DNA from: Erysipelotrichaceae bacterium
Lineage (GTDB): Bacteria > Bacillota_I > Bacilli_A > Erysipelotrichales > Erysipelotrichaceae
Assembly (NCBI GenBank): GCA_024709285.1
Contig: JANJWY010000110.1
Location: 1-20,036 of the forward strand
Length of the DNA stretch: 20,036 bases
Direction of reading: 5' to 3'
The notes under the pieces: generated by a model
What the model saw: the letters and a program-made list of their open reading frames with translations, nothing else
What the model was told of the DNA's origin: nothing
Databases searched by the model: none
Shown: piece after piece, positions 1 through 6,436 of the stretch
How the letters are laid out: each line of letters begins with the position of its first letter
How positions within the stretch are numbered: the first letter of the stretch is position 1
Made by a program: the position numbers and the translations under genes

Positions 1-244
1 GATTATAATCACCGAATACTTTGATTTCCTCCGTCATTTCAATGGGCAAATATACCCCAATGGCATTGGTACCATCGTTTACATTGATCCAAGCATGATC
101 ACCTCGTTCAAGTACTTCCAAAATCACTTCAGCTTCAATCATTACGGTCTTTTTATCAAAATCATGACTTTCCGAAATCAGTTGATTGATTGAAATTACC
201 GGTGATTGAAATGCCAACAGTAAACTTAATATCGTTGAAACCAT
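1..244 (-). CDS. OB-fold-like protein, N-terminal part (cut by window edge)
   Basis: An open frame of 81 codons runs from an ATG at 244 off the left edge, so the C-terminus is missing. AAAGGAG lies just upstream at a normal distance, and the start overlaps the end of trkH by 19 bases, so it is the next gene of the Trk operon. The first 15 or so residues are hydrophobic (MVSTILSLLLAFQ), which may be an uncleaved membrane anchor or weak signal. After that comes a stretch of the type 'VxIEAEV...RGDHAWINVNDGTNAIGVYLP', which matches the OB-fold-like domain found in small Bacillota proteins where a GD/EYAWINVNDGTNAIGIW segment is characteristic. Function is unknown; the link to potassium transport is by position only. 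Family call from memory, not from a search. Confidence 0.72.
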   Translation of the reverse strand, partial: MVSTILSLLLAFQSPVISINQLISESHDFDKKTVMIEAEVILEVLERGDHAWINVNDGTNAIGVYLPIEMTEEIKVFGDYN

Positions 245-1746
245 TGGTTAACTCCTTTGAATAGCATTCCGATAAGAACAAACACCGAAATGAATTCCAG
301 ACGGCCTAAATACATGGCCAGAATGTAGAAAATTTTTAGATACGAAGGCATGGTTGCTTGGATGATCCCAATGCTCAATCCGACATTGCCCGTCACCGAA
401 GCGACTTCAAAACTTGATTCAAGCAAGCTGTACCCACTCAATGTTGTTAATATTACCCCGACCGTAAACAATACGATGTACATAATGGCAATGCTAGATG
501 CTGAACGAAAAGTTGCATCATCTAAGACATGGTCTTGAATGTGATGATACTTTGCAATACGCATCGTCCTTTCGCCTCTCATCAACTTCTGAATATCATT
601 GTAAATGCCTTTAAAAATTATGCCGATCCTCAATCCCTTAATACCACCGGCAGTTGAACAAGCACTGCCGCCAATCAACATAGCCACGACCATGACGGTG
701 ATGCCAAGACCACCCCAGTCAGAAATAAATTGTTGAGCATATACCGAACCAAACCCGGTTGTGGTGTGGGCTGACAGAATATTGTAAACTACCCTTCTGA
801 ACAGACTAATGGATCGTGTGTACATGCCTGTGTTGTTGAGATAAATAACTGCCAGAACACTAAGAATAAAAGATGAAACAAAGAAACTGACGACCTCAAT
901 ATTTTTCCTGAATTCCTTATACTTTCCTTGTATCAATGCAAAGTGCAAACCGAAGTTGAAAGATCCGATGATGAAAATAACTAGTCCGATAGTTTCAAAC
1001 AAGAAGTCATGATAGAAGAGGACATTCTGATAATTTGGGGCAAATCCGCCGGTACTCCAAGCAGACATGAATATATAAATACCATGGAAAAGTGAATTCA
1101 CCGGATTTAATCCGATACGCATCCCCTGTGCCCATAATAAGGTCGTTCCGATAATCAGATATACTAAACTGATTTTCCAAATCCACTGCGCGGTACCTTT
1201 TACATTAGGCACTAAGGTAACATCTTTTCCCTCACCGACATAAAATTTATATGCGCTTCCGCTTTCCTTAACAAAGAAACTGATTGCAAGAACGATCATT
1301 CCCTGTCCGCCAACAAATGTCAGCAAATGCCTCCAGAAATTCAATGCCTGCGAGATGTGATCCAAATCTTGCAACATAAAAACGCCGGTAGTCGTGAATC
1401 CGCTCATTACATCAAATACCGAATCTAAATAGGATAGTGAATGTCCGCTAAGCGAGTATGGGATTGCACTGATCAAGGTTAGCAGTATCCACGTAAAAGA
1501 TGCTACTACCAATCCGTGCCGCCAAGACAATCCTTGGGCACTTTTCCTTTTGTGCTCACCATACCGAATCAATCCGATGGATAGGATTATGGATGTACAC
1601 AGCGAGATGGTGAAGTCCAGAGCTGAACTCCAATCTCCATACACGATGGCAACAGCTATCGGTAGTGTGAAAAGCGCTGAAAAAATCAGAGCTGATGTAC
1701 CTGTATAGTAACAAACACTACCCCAGTTGCTTGTATCAATTCTCAT
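226..1746 (-). CDS. trkH: Trk-type potassium uptake membrane subunit TrkH/KtrB
   Basis: Ion-conducting subunit of a Trk/Ktr potassium uptake system in the cytoplasmic membrane. In a 506-residue reading the four pore-loop filter motifs are visible in order: TTTGV (about 118-122), STGGF (231-235), TTTGF (328-332) and TGNVG (452-456). The family segments GGSACSTAGGIKGLR and, near the C-terminus, YLGRLEF are also present. About ten hydrophobic spans are seen, and the length is normal for TrkH. The start chosen is the ATG at 1746, because it forms an ATGA overlap with the stop of a small membrane ORF. An in-frame ATG five codons upstream (1761) is possible, but it has no better ribosome site. It lies downstream of two trkA-like genes, which supply the nucleotide-sensing ring. 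K+ versus Na+ coupling cannot be read from the sequence. Confidence 0.93.
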   Translation of the reverse strand: MRIDTSNWGSVCYYTGTSALIFSALFTLPIAVAIVYGDWSSALDFTISLCTSIILSIGLIRYGEHKRKSAQGLSWRHGLVVASFTWILLTLISAIPYSLSGHSLSYLDSVFDVMSGFTTTGVFMLQDLDHISQALNFWRHLLTFVGGQGMIVLAISFFVKESGSAYKFYVGEGKDVTLVPNVKGTAQWIWKISLVYLIIGTTLLWAQGMRIGLNPVNSLFHGIYIFMSAWSTGGFAPNYQNVLFYHDFLFETIGLVIFIIGSFNFGLHFALIQGKYKEFRKNIEVVSFFVSSFILSVLAVIYLNNTGMYTRSISLFRRVVYNILSAHTTTGFGSVYAQQFISDWGGLGITVMVVAMLIGGSACSTAGGIKGLRIGIIFKGIYNDIQKLMRGERTMRIAKYHHIQDHVLDDATFRSASSIAIMYIVLFTVGVILTTLSGYSLLESSFEVASVTGNVGLSIGIIQATMPSYLKIFYILAMYLGRLEFISVFVLIGMLFKGVNQWFQRY

Positions 1747-1835
1747 AGACTCACTATCCATGCTAACGCAAAATAGAGAAACATCATGATACTGACAAAT
1801 CCAATTTCAACCAGATAACCCTTAAGTCGTTTCAT
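1743..1835 (-). CDS. 30-residue single-span membrane peptide between trkA and trkH
   Basis: A 30-codon frame begins MKRLKGYLVEIGF and ends ...LAWIVSL followed by TGA. Three basic residues in the first five are followed by a Glu at position 10 and then about 18 hydrophobic residues, the pattern of a one-pass membrane peptide with N-in orientation. Its ATG shares four bases (ATGA) with the stop of the upstream trkA gene, and its TGA shares four bases (ATGA) with the start of trkH. This double overlap argues strongly for translation by coupling, since neither start has a strong ribosome site of its own. It fills the only gap between trkA and trkH exactly. Small one-span subunits are known in other K+ transporters (KdpF of KdpFABC), so a stabilising or assembly role for TrkH is a reasonable inference. 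I do not recognise the family. Confidence 0.75.
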   Translation of the reverse strand: MKRLKGYLVEIGFVSIMMFLYFALAWIVSL

Positions 1836-2482
1836 AAATATTTTTTCAACCCCGATATCGTTTCTTTATCACATACAAAGACAATCTTGTCCTCTGACTG
1901 AATCATCACGTCTCCTTTTGGGTAAATGACTTCGTCATGGCGCAAAATGGATACGATGACCAGTTTGCGAGGCAATATCAAATCCTTAATCATTTGATTC
2001 ATCCACTTGTGCTTTTGATGTATGATAAGCTCTGCCAGCAACATAGAACCCATTTCAAATGTCTGGATGATTTTAATGCCATCCCCATCAATCTCAGCAT
2101 GAATCAGATTTGCAATTACTTCCGTACTGCAAACGGTTTTATCTACGCCAAGCATTTTAAACATCTTAATATTCTTTGGATTGTTGATACGCGCGATCGT
2201 TTTTGTATTCTTAAATCTCAGCTTAACGATTTGACATACAACCAGATTCTCTTCATCACTGCCAGTTACAGCAGCGATCAATTGACAATCCTCGATTTTC
2301 GCTTCATGAAGTATGGACAAATCCGATCCATCCCCCCACAAAACATCGATGTCCAGTTCTTTGGATATTTGAGAAGCACGCTCCCGGTTTTTTTCGATCA
2401 GCGTGACTTTCATTTTTTTCTCTAATAACGTTTTAACAAGGAAGTATCCGACTTTACCTCCGCCAATAATGATCGCTCTCAC
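1832..2482 (-). CDS. trkA: TrkA/KtrA-type nucleotide-binding gating subunit (canonical copy)
   Basis: Cytosolic regulator that forms a ring under TrkH and gates it in response to bound nucleotide. At 216 residues it is a single RCK unit: a Rossmann domain (about 1-125) with an intact GGGKVG loop at 8-13 and an acidic residue ending beta-2 (TLIEKN), then an RCK_C/TrkA_C domain (about 135-216). The start is a GTG directly after the TAA of the preceding trkA-like gene, with AGGAGG 5-10 bases upstream, so it is an independently initiated gene rather than a frameshifted half. Its stop overlaps the start of the 30-residue membrane ORF (ATGA). Together with its neighbour it gives the two-RCK content that E. 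coli TrkA carries in one chain. The pair may therefore form a hetero-oligomeric ring (inference). Confidence 0.9.
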   Translation of the reverse strand: MRAIIIGGGKVGYFLVKTLLEKKMKVTLIEKNRERASQISKELDIDVLWGDGSDLSILHEAKIEDCQLIAAVTGSDEENLVVCQIVKLRFKNTKTIARINNPKNIKMFKMLGVDKTVCSTEVIANLIHAEIDGDGIKIIQTFEMGSMLLAELIIHQKHKWMNQMIKDLILPRKLVIVSILRHDEVIYPKGDVMIQSEDKIVFVCDKETISGLKKYL

Positions 2483-3130
2483 TTAATCCTCCTGTACCAA
2501 CAGCTCGGTAAGACTTTTTCTGTCTCGAAGATGGTTGCTGCACACAATCAAATCCCCATTGCTGATCAGTGTTTCTGCCGTACATATGGAAGAAACACCA
2601 TTATGTATTAAGACACTGACCCAAGAATGCGTCCGATTGTATATTTCCAATACGGTGACGGGCGTTTTTCGCTCAACAAACATACGCGTCAATTCTATTC
2701 CCGAACTGACCTGAACCAATTGTTCAACCGGTATGATATCTAATTTTGATAACAATGAGTTAACACCCATGTTAATCGGACAGAAGGATTCTATGTCCAG
2801 CAATTCATACAGATATCGCCGACTCGGATCAATGACCTGTGAGATCACTCGTTTAACATTGAAAACTTTTGTAGCGACCAAACTGACCGTAATATTCAGA
2901 TTATCATCGTCCGTCAATGCTAAAATGATGTCTGCTTTTTCAATGCCGGCCTGAACAAGATTGTCCTGATCAAACTCAATCCCATGAAGGATCATCCCAT
3001 TAAAATCTGTGGACAGAGACTCCAGCTTCGATTCATTTCGTTCTATGACAACAACATCATTGCCAAGATCAGCAAGTTCTTTTGCGATTCTTGCACCAAT
3101 CAGCTCACACCCTACGATAATTACATACAT
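2483..3130 (-). CDS. TrkA-like subunit with altered nucleotide-binding loop
   Basis: Second single-RCK TrkA-type protein (215 residues): Rossmann-like domain (about 1-125) followed by a TrkA_C-like domain (about 135-210). The dinucleotide loop is G-C-E-L-I-G instead of G-x-G-x-x-G, so the middle glycine is replaced by glutamate. The acidic residue at the end of beta-2 is kept (VVVIERN). The change suggests altered or lost nucleotide binding in this subunit while the neighbouring copy is canonical. ATG start at 3130 with TAGGAG upstream, 8 nt after the TPR-like gene; the next trkA starts without a gap. Role: partner or regulatory half of the gating ring for TrkH. Confident in the family, less so in the functional division of labour. 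Confidence 0.87.
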   Translation of the reverse strand: MYVIIVGCELIGARIAKELADLGNDVVVIERNESKLESLSTDFNGMILHGIEFDQDNLVQAGIEKADIILALTDDDNLNITVSLVATKVFNVKRVISQVIDPSRRYLYELLDIESFCPINMGVNSLLSKLDIIPVEQLVQVSSGIELTRMFVERKTPVTVLEIYNRTHSWVSVLIHNGVSSICTAETLISNGDLIVCSNHLRDRKSLTELLVQED

Positions 3131-3138
3131 ACAAACTC

Positions 3139-3411
3139 CTACTGAAACCTTATAGGTTCTTTTCTAGATTCAGCCAGACGATAAAGATTGTACAGTGCAG
3201 CTTTATTGGTAGCATCGATCGCGATGGAAGCCCGATAATGACACATAGCCTTTTCAAACATATGTTGCATTTCATAAAGTATAGCTGTATACATCAGTAT
3301 TTTTGACATATCAAAATTATCATTATATGCACAGATCAGATATTCCGTCACTTTGTCAAATTGATCAGCAGACAATGCTGATTGTAATTTCATTTCATAT
3401 TCGTTGCTCAT
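3139..3411 (-). CDS. small TPR-like protein leading the trk operon
   Basis: A 90-residue soluble protein. The ATG at 3411 is chosen because TTAGGAGG precedes it by about 7 bases; an in-frame upstream ATG at 3447 would add 12 residues before this ribosome site and is less likely. The body reads as paired amphipathic helices with a TPR flavour: '...ILMYTAILYEMQHMFEKAMCHYR...' and 'ATNKAALYNLYRLAESR' show the W/L-x-x-L/I/M-G/A/S-x-x-Y, A and alternating aromatic spacing of a TPR repeat, probably one and a half to two repeats. No signal peptide or membrane span. It is the first gene of the K+ uptake operon, 8 nt ahead of a trkA-like gene. A scaffold role is a guess; no specific function is recognised. 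Confidence 0.75.
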   Translation of the reverse strand: MSNEYEMKLQSALSADQFDKVTEYLICAYNDNFDMSKILMYTAILYEMQHMFEKAMCHYRASIAIDATNKAALYNLYRLAESRKEPIRFQ

Positions 3412-3521
3412 AGTGAACCTCCTAAGAAAGTATAGTAGAAAACTCATAAAAAATGTGTTAATTAAGTGGCTTGTTTATAAAGAAAGTATAAAGATGTGTA
3501 ATGGGGATTTTGTGTGAGTTT

Positions 3522-3530
3522 ATTATAGCA
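3522..3530 (-). promoter_or_regulatory. extended -10 promoter of the trk operon
   Basis: The minus strand reads TGCTATAAT, a perfect extended -10 (TGnTATAAT). No good -35 is visible, which is usual for extended -10 promoters. It would give a leader of roughly 100 nt before the TPR-like gene. Other -10-like hexamers (TATACT) occur nearer the gene without -35 partners. Confidence 0.5.
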
Positions 3531-3591
3531 GTGACTTCTGATGTATGTATCTCAGCAACAATGTTCATTGGCAATCTGTAATTTTTCGCAC

Positions 3592-3612
3592 AAAAAAAGG
3601 GCTTACGCCCTT
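3592..3612 (-). terminator. intrinsic terminator after the lipoprotein gene
   Basis: On the minus strand AAGGGC-GTAA-GCCCTT forms a 6-bp stem with a 4-nt loop, followed by a run of T (seven including the stem end). It begins 6 bases after the lipoprotein stop codon. Confidence 0.85.
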
Positions 3613-3617
3613 ACTGC

Positions 3618-4064
3618 TTATTCAATATTAAATTCACCGAAAGCAAGCACATCGCCGTGTTCGGACATCATTTTCTTCTCGTAACGATAGAATCCTTTTG
3701 GAAGTTCGTTATAGAAGAATGACAAGTCCAAACCGCCTTCGATCGTTTCGCCTGGATTGAGATTGTAAGCAATCATGATGAAGGCCATTTCTTCCTTCAT
3801 TTCGACTTCGACCCACTTAGCTCCGTCGTATTGAAATAAGGTAAACATCAACCCATATGTGTATACATTCTGGGTATTGTTCTTAATTGTAAACTTAAGC
3901 GGAATGCTTTGATCGGTGACAACAGAATTTTCAAATTCCAGGTATACCGGCATGATGCGATCACCATCCGCCAGTTCTGAGTTGTTTAGATCGCCTGCGG
4001 CAGCCGAGCATCCGGTGAGCACAAGCAATATGGATAACATGGCAATTAATGTTTTGAGTTTCAT
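3618..4064 (-). CDS. secreted lipoprotein with immunoglobulin-like domain
   Basis: A 148-residue lipoprotein. An N-terminal signal sequence (MKLKTLIAMLSILLVLTGCS) contains the lipobox L-T-G-C with the lipidated cysteine at 19. The mature part (about 30-148) is all-beta in character: '...LKFTIKNNTQNVYTYG...' , then 'YDGAKWVEVEM', 'LNPGETIEGGLDLS' and 'LPKGFYRYEK'. This resembles the bacterial Ig-like domain family sometimes called Big_14, in which a modified 'NNT...YTYG...' segment and an 'LxPGet...L......LpkGkYR' segment recur (from memory). Monocistronic: own promoter and terminator. ATG at 4064 with AAAGGAGAG upstream. Location is the outer face of the membrane; the ligand is unknown. Confidence 0.85.
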   Translation of the reverse strand: MKLKTLIAMLSILLVLTGCSAAAGDLNNSELADGDRIMPVYLEFENSVVTDQSIPLKFTIKNNTQNVYTYGLMFTLFQYDGAKWVEVEMKEEMAFIMIAYNLNPGETIEGGLDLSFFYNELPKGFYRYEKKMMSEHGDVLAFGEFNIE

Positions 4065-4084
4065 AGAATCTCTCCTTTGAGCTT

Positions 4085-4112
4085 ATTATAGGTTAAACTT
4101 GTGTAGTTTCAA
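4085..4112 (-). promoter_or_regulatory. sigma-A-type promoter of the lipoprotein gene
   Basis: The minus strand has TTGAAA (4112-4107), 16 bases, then TATAAT (4090-4085). The predicted transcript starts about 14 bases before the ATG, immediately ahead of the AAAGGAG ribosome site. Confidence 0.75.
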
Positions 4113-4276
4113 TAATTTTATTACAAGATGCATGTTAATCAAAATAAGTTACTAAGCCGTGATGTACTTAAGCGCTTTATACTTCTTAATTTTCTTTGAC
4201 TGAAATAATATTCGCAGTTGCTGAATCTCATACTCCGAACGACTAAATCACTACTAACAAACCTGATTTCAATTGG

Positions 4277-5338
4277 TCAGAAATCCGCTCTTTTTATTAA
4301 TTCAAAGAGTTGGTAATTTAAGAATATTTTTTCTCTTCCCACCATCTCTGAAGTTAAAAAACCTTTTTCTTCAAGCGCTGAAAGATAGGATGATGCAGTC
4401 TTCCTAGTAACTCCTAATCCTTTTTCAACATAGCTTATTTTAGTATAGAACTCATGAAATAGAACATCAATCAACTCTCTCGAGTAAATCTTGGGTAAAT
4501 CAGACTTGATGTTTTCTTTAATTTCCTCAATTAATTGCACCATGTTCTTCAATACTGTTAGTGTGTTGATCGAAGTTTCTTCGATTGCCTTCAACATATA
4601 TAAAATAAAAGATTCCCAATTATCATCCTCTCTTATTCCTTGTAGATACTGGTAATACTCAGATTTATTCCTGTTGATATACTTACTCAGATATAAAATC
4701 GGTGAATCCAATAATCCTTTTAATATCAGATACAATACGTTGATGACCCTACCTGTTCTTCCGTTTCCATCATAAAAAGGATGGATAGTTTCAAACTGAA
4801 AATGGATCACAGCTAATTTTACAAGTTCATCAATATCGTTGCTGTCATTTATATATAATTCAAGATTTCTAAGCAGATCAATAATTTCTTGGTAATCCTC
4901 AGGAGGAGTAAATACGACTTCTTTTGTTTTATCATTTCTTAAAACTGTACCAGGAACTTTTCTGATTCCTGCATTACTATCCTCTATGATGCTTTGAATT
5001 TCAACTATCATGTTGACTGATAAAAAACCATTAGCTTTAACACCTTCATAACCTCGCCATAATGCCGTGCGATAATTTATGACCTCTTTTGAAGGTCCAG
5101 TCTCTTTAGCTCCGCTCATTGCTTTATACAACTCATCATGTGTTGTGATGATGTTCTCAATCTCAGAGCTGTTTTTGGCTTCATTGATCATTGCAGCATT
5201 AACCAGAATATTTTTATTTGGTATAACATCCGAAAAACCTTTAAGTTCTGCCAATGCTTTATGCGTCTTAGCCAGTTGCTTAAGTATATTTGTTGTATCA
5301 AAATTCTGATTTGGCGGTAGTTTTTGAATAGTAAACAT
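4277..5338 (-). CDS. Fic-domain protein (class II) with winged-helix C-terminus
   Basis: Fic enzymes usually transfer AMP from ATP to a hydroxyl of a target protein. In this 353-residue protein the catalytic motif HPFYDGNGRTGR lies at about 186-197. An N-terminal inhibitory helix motif S-S-E-I-E-N (about 57-62) fits the [S/T]xxxE[G/N] signature of class II Fic proteins, so activity is self-restrained. The C-terminus (about 290-340) has a winged-helix look ('LGVTRKTASSYLSALEEKGFL'-type segment). The ATG at 5338 is chosen because GAGGAGG lies just upstream and because the alternative start at 5383 would fall inside the -35 box. The gene is visibly AT-richer than the flanking transporter operons, which is consistent with transfer. 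No antitoxin gene is adjacent. Possible DNA binding by the wHTH fits the palindromes at its own promoter. The target protein is unknown. Confidence 0.92.
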   Translation of the reverse strand: MFTIQKLPPNQNFDTTNILKQLAKTHKALAELKGFSDVIPNKNILVNAAMINEAKNSSEIENIITTHDELYKAMSGAKETGPSKEVINYRTALWRGYEGVKANGFLSVNMIVEIQSIIEDSNAGIRKVPGTVLRNDKTKEVVFTPPEDYQEIIDLLRNLELYINDSNDIDELVKLAVIHFQFETIHPFYDGNGRTGRVINVLYLILKGLLDSPILYLSKYINRNKSEYYQYLQGIREDDNWESFILYMLKAIEETSINTLTVLKNMVQLIEEIKENIKSDLPKIYSRELIDVLFHEFYTKISYVEKGLGVTRKTASSYLSALEEKGFLTSEMVGREKIFLNYQLFELIKRADF

Positions 5339-5359
5339 AAATACCTCCTCTTGACACTC

Positions 5360-5388
5360 ATCATATAGGTAAACATTACCCATGTCAA
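5360..5388 (-). promoter_or_regulatory. promoter of fic, TTGACA-17-TATGAT
   Basis: The minus strand carries a perfect -35 TTGACA (5388-5383), a 17-base spacer and TATGAT (5365-5360). The start of transcription would be about 15 bases upstream of the ATG at 5338. The -35 box sits inside the promoter-proximal palindrome (5377-5400). Confidence 0.85.
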
Positions 5389-5400
5389 CATAATGTGGGT
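5377..5400 (-). promoter_or_regulatory. operator-like palindrome 2 covering the fic -35 box
   Basis: A 24-base imperfect palindrome. On the minus strand the arms are ACCCA...TGGGT, with the inner bases matching the upstream palindrome (ATGT..ACAT). It overlaps the -35 element, so a protein bound here would block RNA polymerase. A third partial copy of the half-site (ACCTATAT) occurs 30 bases further downstream at 5363-5370, over the -10. Confidence 0.6.
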
Positions 5401-5416
5401 ATATTTATTCATATTT

Positions 5417-5440
5417 TACCTATGTTTACATTATATAGGT
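5417..5440 (-). promoter_or_regulatory. operator-like palindrome 1 upstream of the fic promoter
   Basis: A 24-base imperfect palindrome. On the minus strand the arms are ACCTAT...ATAGGT around a core containing AATGTAAACAT. It is aligned 40 bases from the second palindrome and in the same orientation, i.e. about four helical turns. Likely a regulator binding site; the wHTH of the Fic protein is a plausible ligand (inference). Confidence 0.6.
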
Positions 5441-5461
5441 AGCTTTACGCCTAGATTTGAC

Positions 5462-5482
5462 AAAAAAAGCACTTTCGTGCTT
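5462..5482 (-). terminator. intrinsic terminator after tRNA-Leu
   Basis: Minus strand AAGCAC-GAAA-GTGCTT, a 6-bp stem with a GAAA tetraloop, followed by seven T including the stem end. It lies 10 bases beyond the tRNA-Leu CCA end. Confidence 0.88.
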
Positions 5483-5491
5483 CAAAATCTA

Positions 5492-5574
5492 TGGTGCGCG
5501 TGAAGGGACTCGAACCCCCATGGTTGCCCGCTAGATCCTAAGTCTAGTGCGTCTGCCAGTTTCGCCACACGCGC
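5492..5574 (-). tRNA. tRNA-Leu (anticodon TAG)
   Basis: An 83-base tRNA with encoded CCA. The acceptor stem GCGCGTG pairs with CACGCGC, the discriminator is A, the anticodon loop is CTTAGGA on a CTAGA/TCTAG stem, and the T-arm has GGTTCGAGTCC. The extended variable region (about 12 bases, CGGGCAACCATG) and the TGGCGAAACTGGCAGACGC D-arm are typical of leucine tRNAs. It reads CUA codons. It lies 36 bases downstream of a HAD gene but has its own promoter. Confidence 0.95.
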
Positions 5575-5585
5575 AATGCCAATTT

Positions 5586-5614
5586 ATTATAACAACAACC
5601 GGCATCGAAATCAA
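5586..5614 (-). promoter_or_regulatory. promoter of tRNA-Leu
   Basis: TTGATT (5614-5609), 17 bases, then TATAAT (5591-5586) on the minus strand. The -35 overlaps the stop codon of the HAD gene, and the predicted start is about 5 bases before the mature tRNA. Confidence 0.72.
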
Positions 5615-6375
5615 GACTTCACTTCATCTTGATTCATAACAAAACGCAGGGCATCCGCAACCGTTTCAAAACATTGTGAAGCCACTTCTTTGACCGCGTC
5701 TTCACCGCTGCACATCGCGAATCCGTTAAAACCTTTGATCATCGGGATGTCATTGAACGAATCTCCAATCGTGTAAATCGGACCATCGAACTCAAAATAT
5801 TCGTTGATATGAAAGATTCCTGATTTTTTTGTGATGCCATAAGATACGACATCAATTCCATCATAGAACGGATATGCCTTGATGATGCCATGATACTTCT
5901 GATTCCAAAGGTCTGCATAATAATGTGACAAGCCTTCCTGATTGAATTTAACAAAAATACCGACAGCCGTCTTCTCTTTAATGATATCTTTAATATCTAT
6001 CAGCTGATCCACAAAATCCTGGGTATAGGTGGCATCATGCAACCCAAACTTGTATCCGTCACTGATACCGTAAAATGCAACTTTATCTTGGGGGATACTG
6101 TTGACGATTTCCATGCAAATCTCAAAATCCATTAACTGATAAAACAGTTCTTCACGATGCTGATTCATCACGATACTGCCATTATTACCCACCAGAAAAT
6201 CTACCGGAACCCCATATTTCTCGATTTCCGATACGATCGAACCAATCGAACGACCGGTCGCAATACCAAAAAGGTTTCCCTGTGAGCGAAACTTATGTAT
6301 CATATCCAATGTATCTTGCGAAACTTCACCATTCAAATGCAATGTTCCGTCATAATCTGATGCGAATAATTTCAT
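5611..6375 (-). CDS. Cof-type HAD-superfamily (IIB) phosphatase
   Basis: A 254-residue cytosolic hydrolase, probably acting on a phosphorylated sugar or cofactor through an aspartyl-phosphate. Motif I is DYDGTL (about 7-12) with both aspartates, motif II is ATGRS (about 42-46), the motif III lysine lies in the 'GITKKSGIFHINEYF' region (about 180-195), and motif IV is GDSFNDIPM (about 205-213). A C2-type cap lies between motifs II and III, as in the Cof/YbjI/YidA group. The start at 6375 (MKLFASDYDGT) is preferred over a frame opening 11 codons upstream, because motif I should begin close to the N-terminus and AGGAAGTGG precedes this ATG. Its 3' end carries the -35 of tRNA-Leu. The substrate cannot be told from sequence. 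Confidence 0.92.
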   Translation of the reverse strand: MKLFASDYDGTLHLNGEVSQDTLDMIHKFRSQGNLFGIATGRSIGSIVSEIEKYGVPVDFLVGNNGSIVMNQHREELFYQLMDFEICMEIVNSIPQDKVAFYGISDGYKFGLHDATYTQDFVDQLIDIKDIIKEKTAVGIFVKFNQEGLSHYYADLWNQKYHGIIKAYPFYDGIDVVSYGITKKSGIFHINEYFEFDGPIYTIGDSFNDIPMIKGFNGFAMCSGEDAVKEVASQCFETVADALRFVMNQDEVKS

Positions 6376-6396
6376 AACACCACTTCCTTGACCTCT

Positions 6397-6426
6397 ATTG
6401 TACACCAAAAGAAAAGCAGATGGAAA
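6397..6426 (-). promoter_or_regulatory. possible promoter of the HAD gene
   Basis: TTTCCA (6426-6421), 18 bases, then TACAAT (6402-6397) on the minus strand, placing the start about 15 bases before the HAD ATG. The -35 lies in the loop of the preceding terminator. Plausible but only 4/6 at the -35. Confidence 0.4.
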
Positions 6427-6436
6427 CCCATCTGCT
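6407..6436 (-). terminator. intrinsic terminator of the liv operon
   Basis: Minus strand AGCAGATGG-GTTT-CCATCTGCT, a 9-bp perfect stem, followed by TTTTCTTTT. The TAG stop of the CBS-ACT gene reaches into the base of the stem. Confidence 0.9.

Noticed and set aside
1937..2425. Plus-strand frame of 162 codons opposite trkA (and similar plus-strand frames across the window)
   Set aside because: No ribosome sites, no recognisable protein features, and each is antisense to a strongly supported minus-strand gene.
1832..3130. One trkA gene split by a frameshift or stop
   Set aside because: Each half is a complete RCK_N plus RCK_C unit, and the second has its own AGGAGG and GTG start, so they are two genes.
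4152..4247. Short minus-strand frame downstream of fic (reads ...RSEYEIQQLRILFQSKK...) that looks protein-like
   Set aside because: 31 codons without a start or ribosome site and with a stop just upstream. It could be a remnant of a lost gene, but nothing supports it beyond composition.
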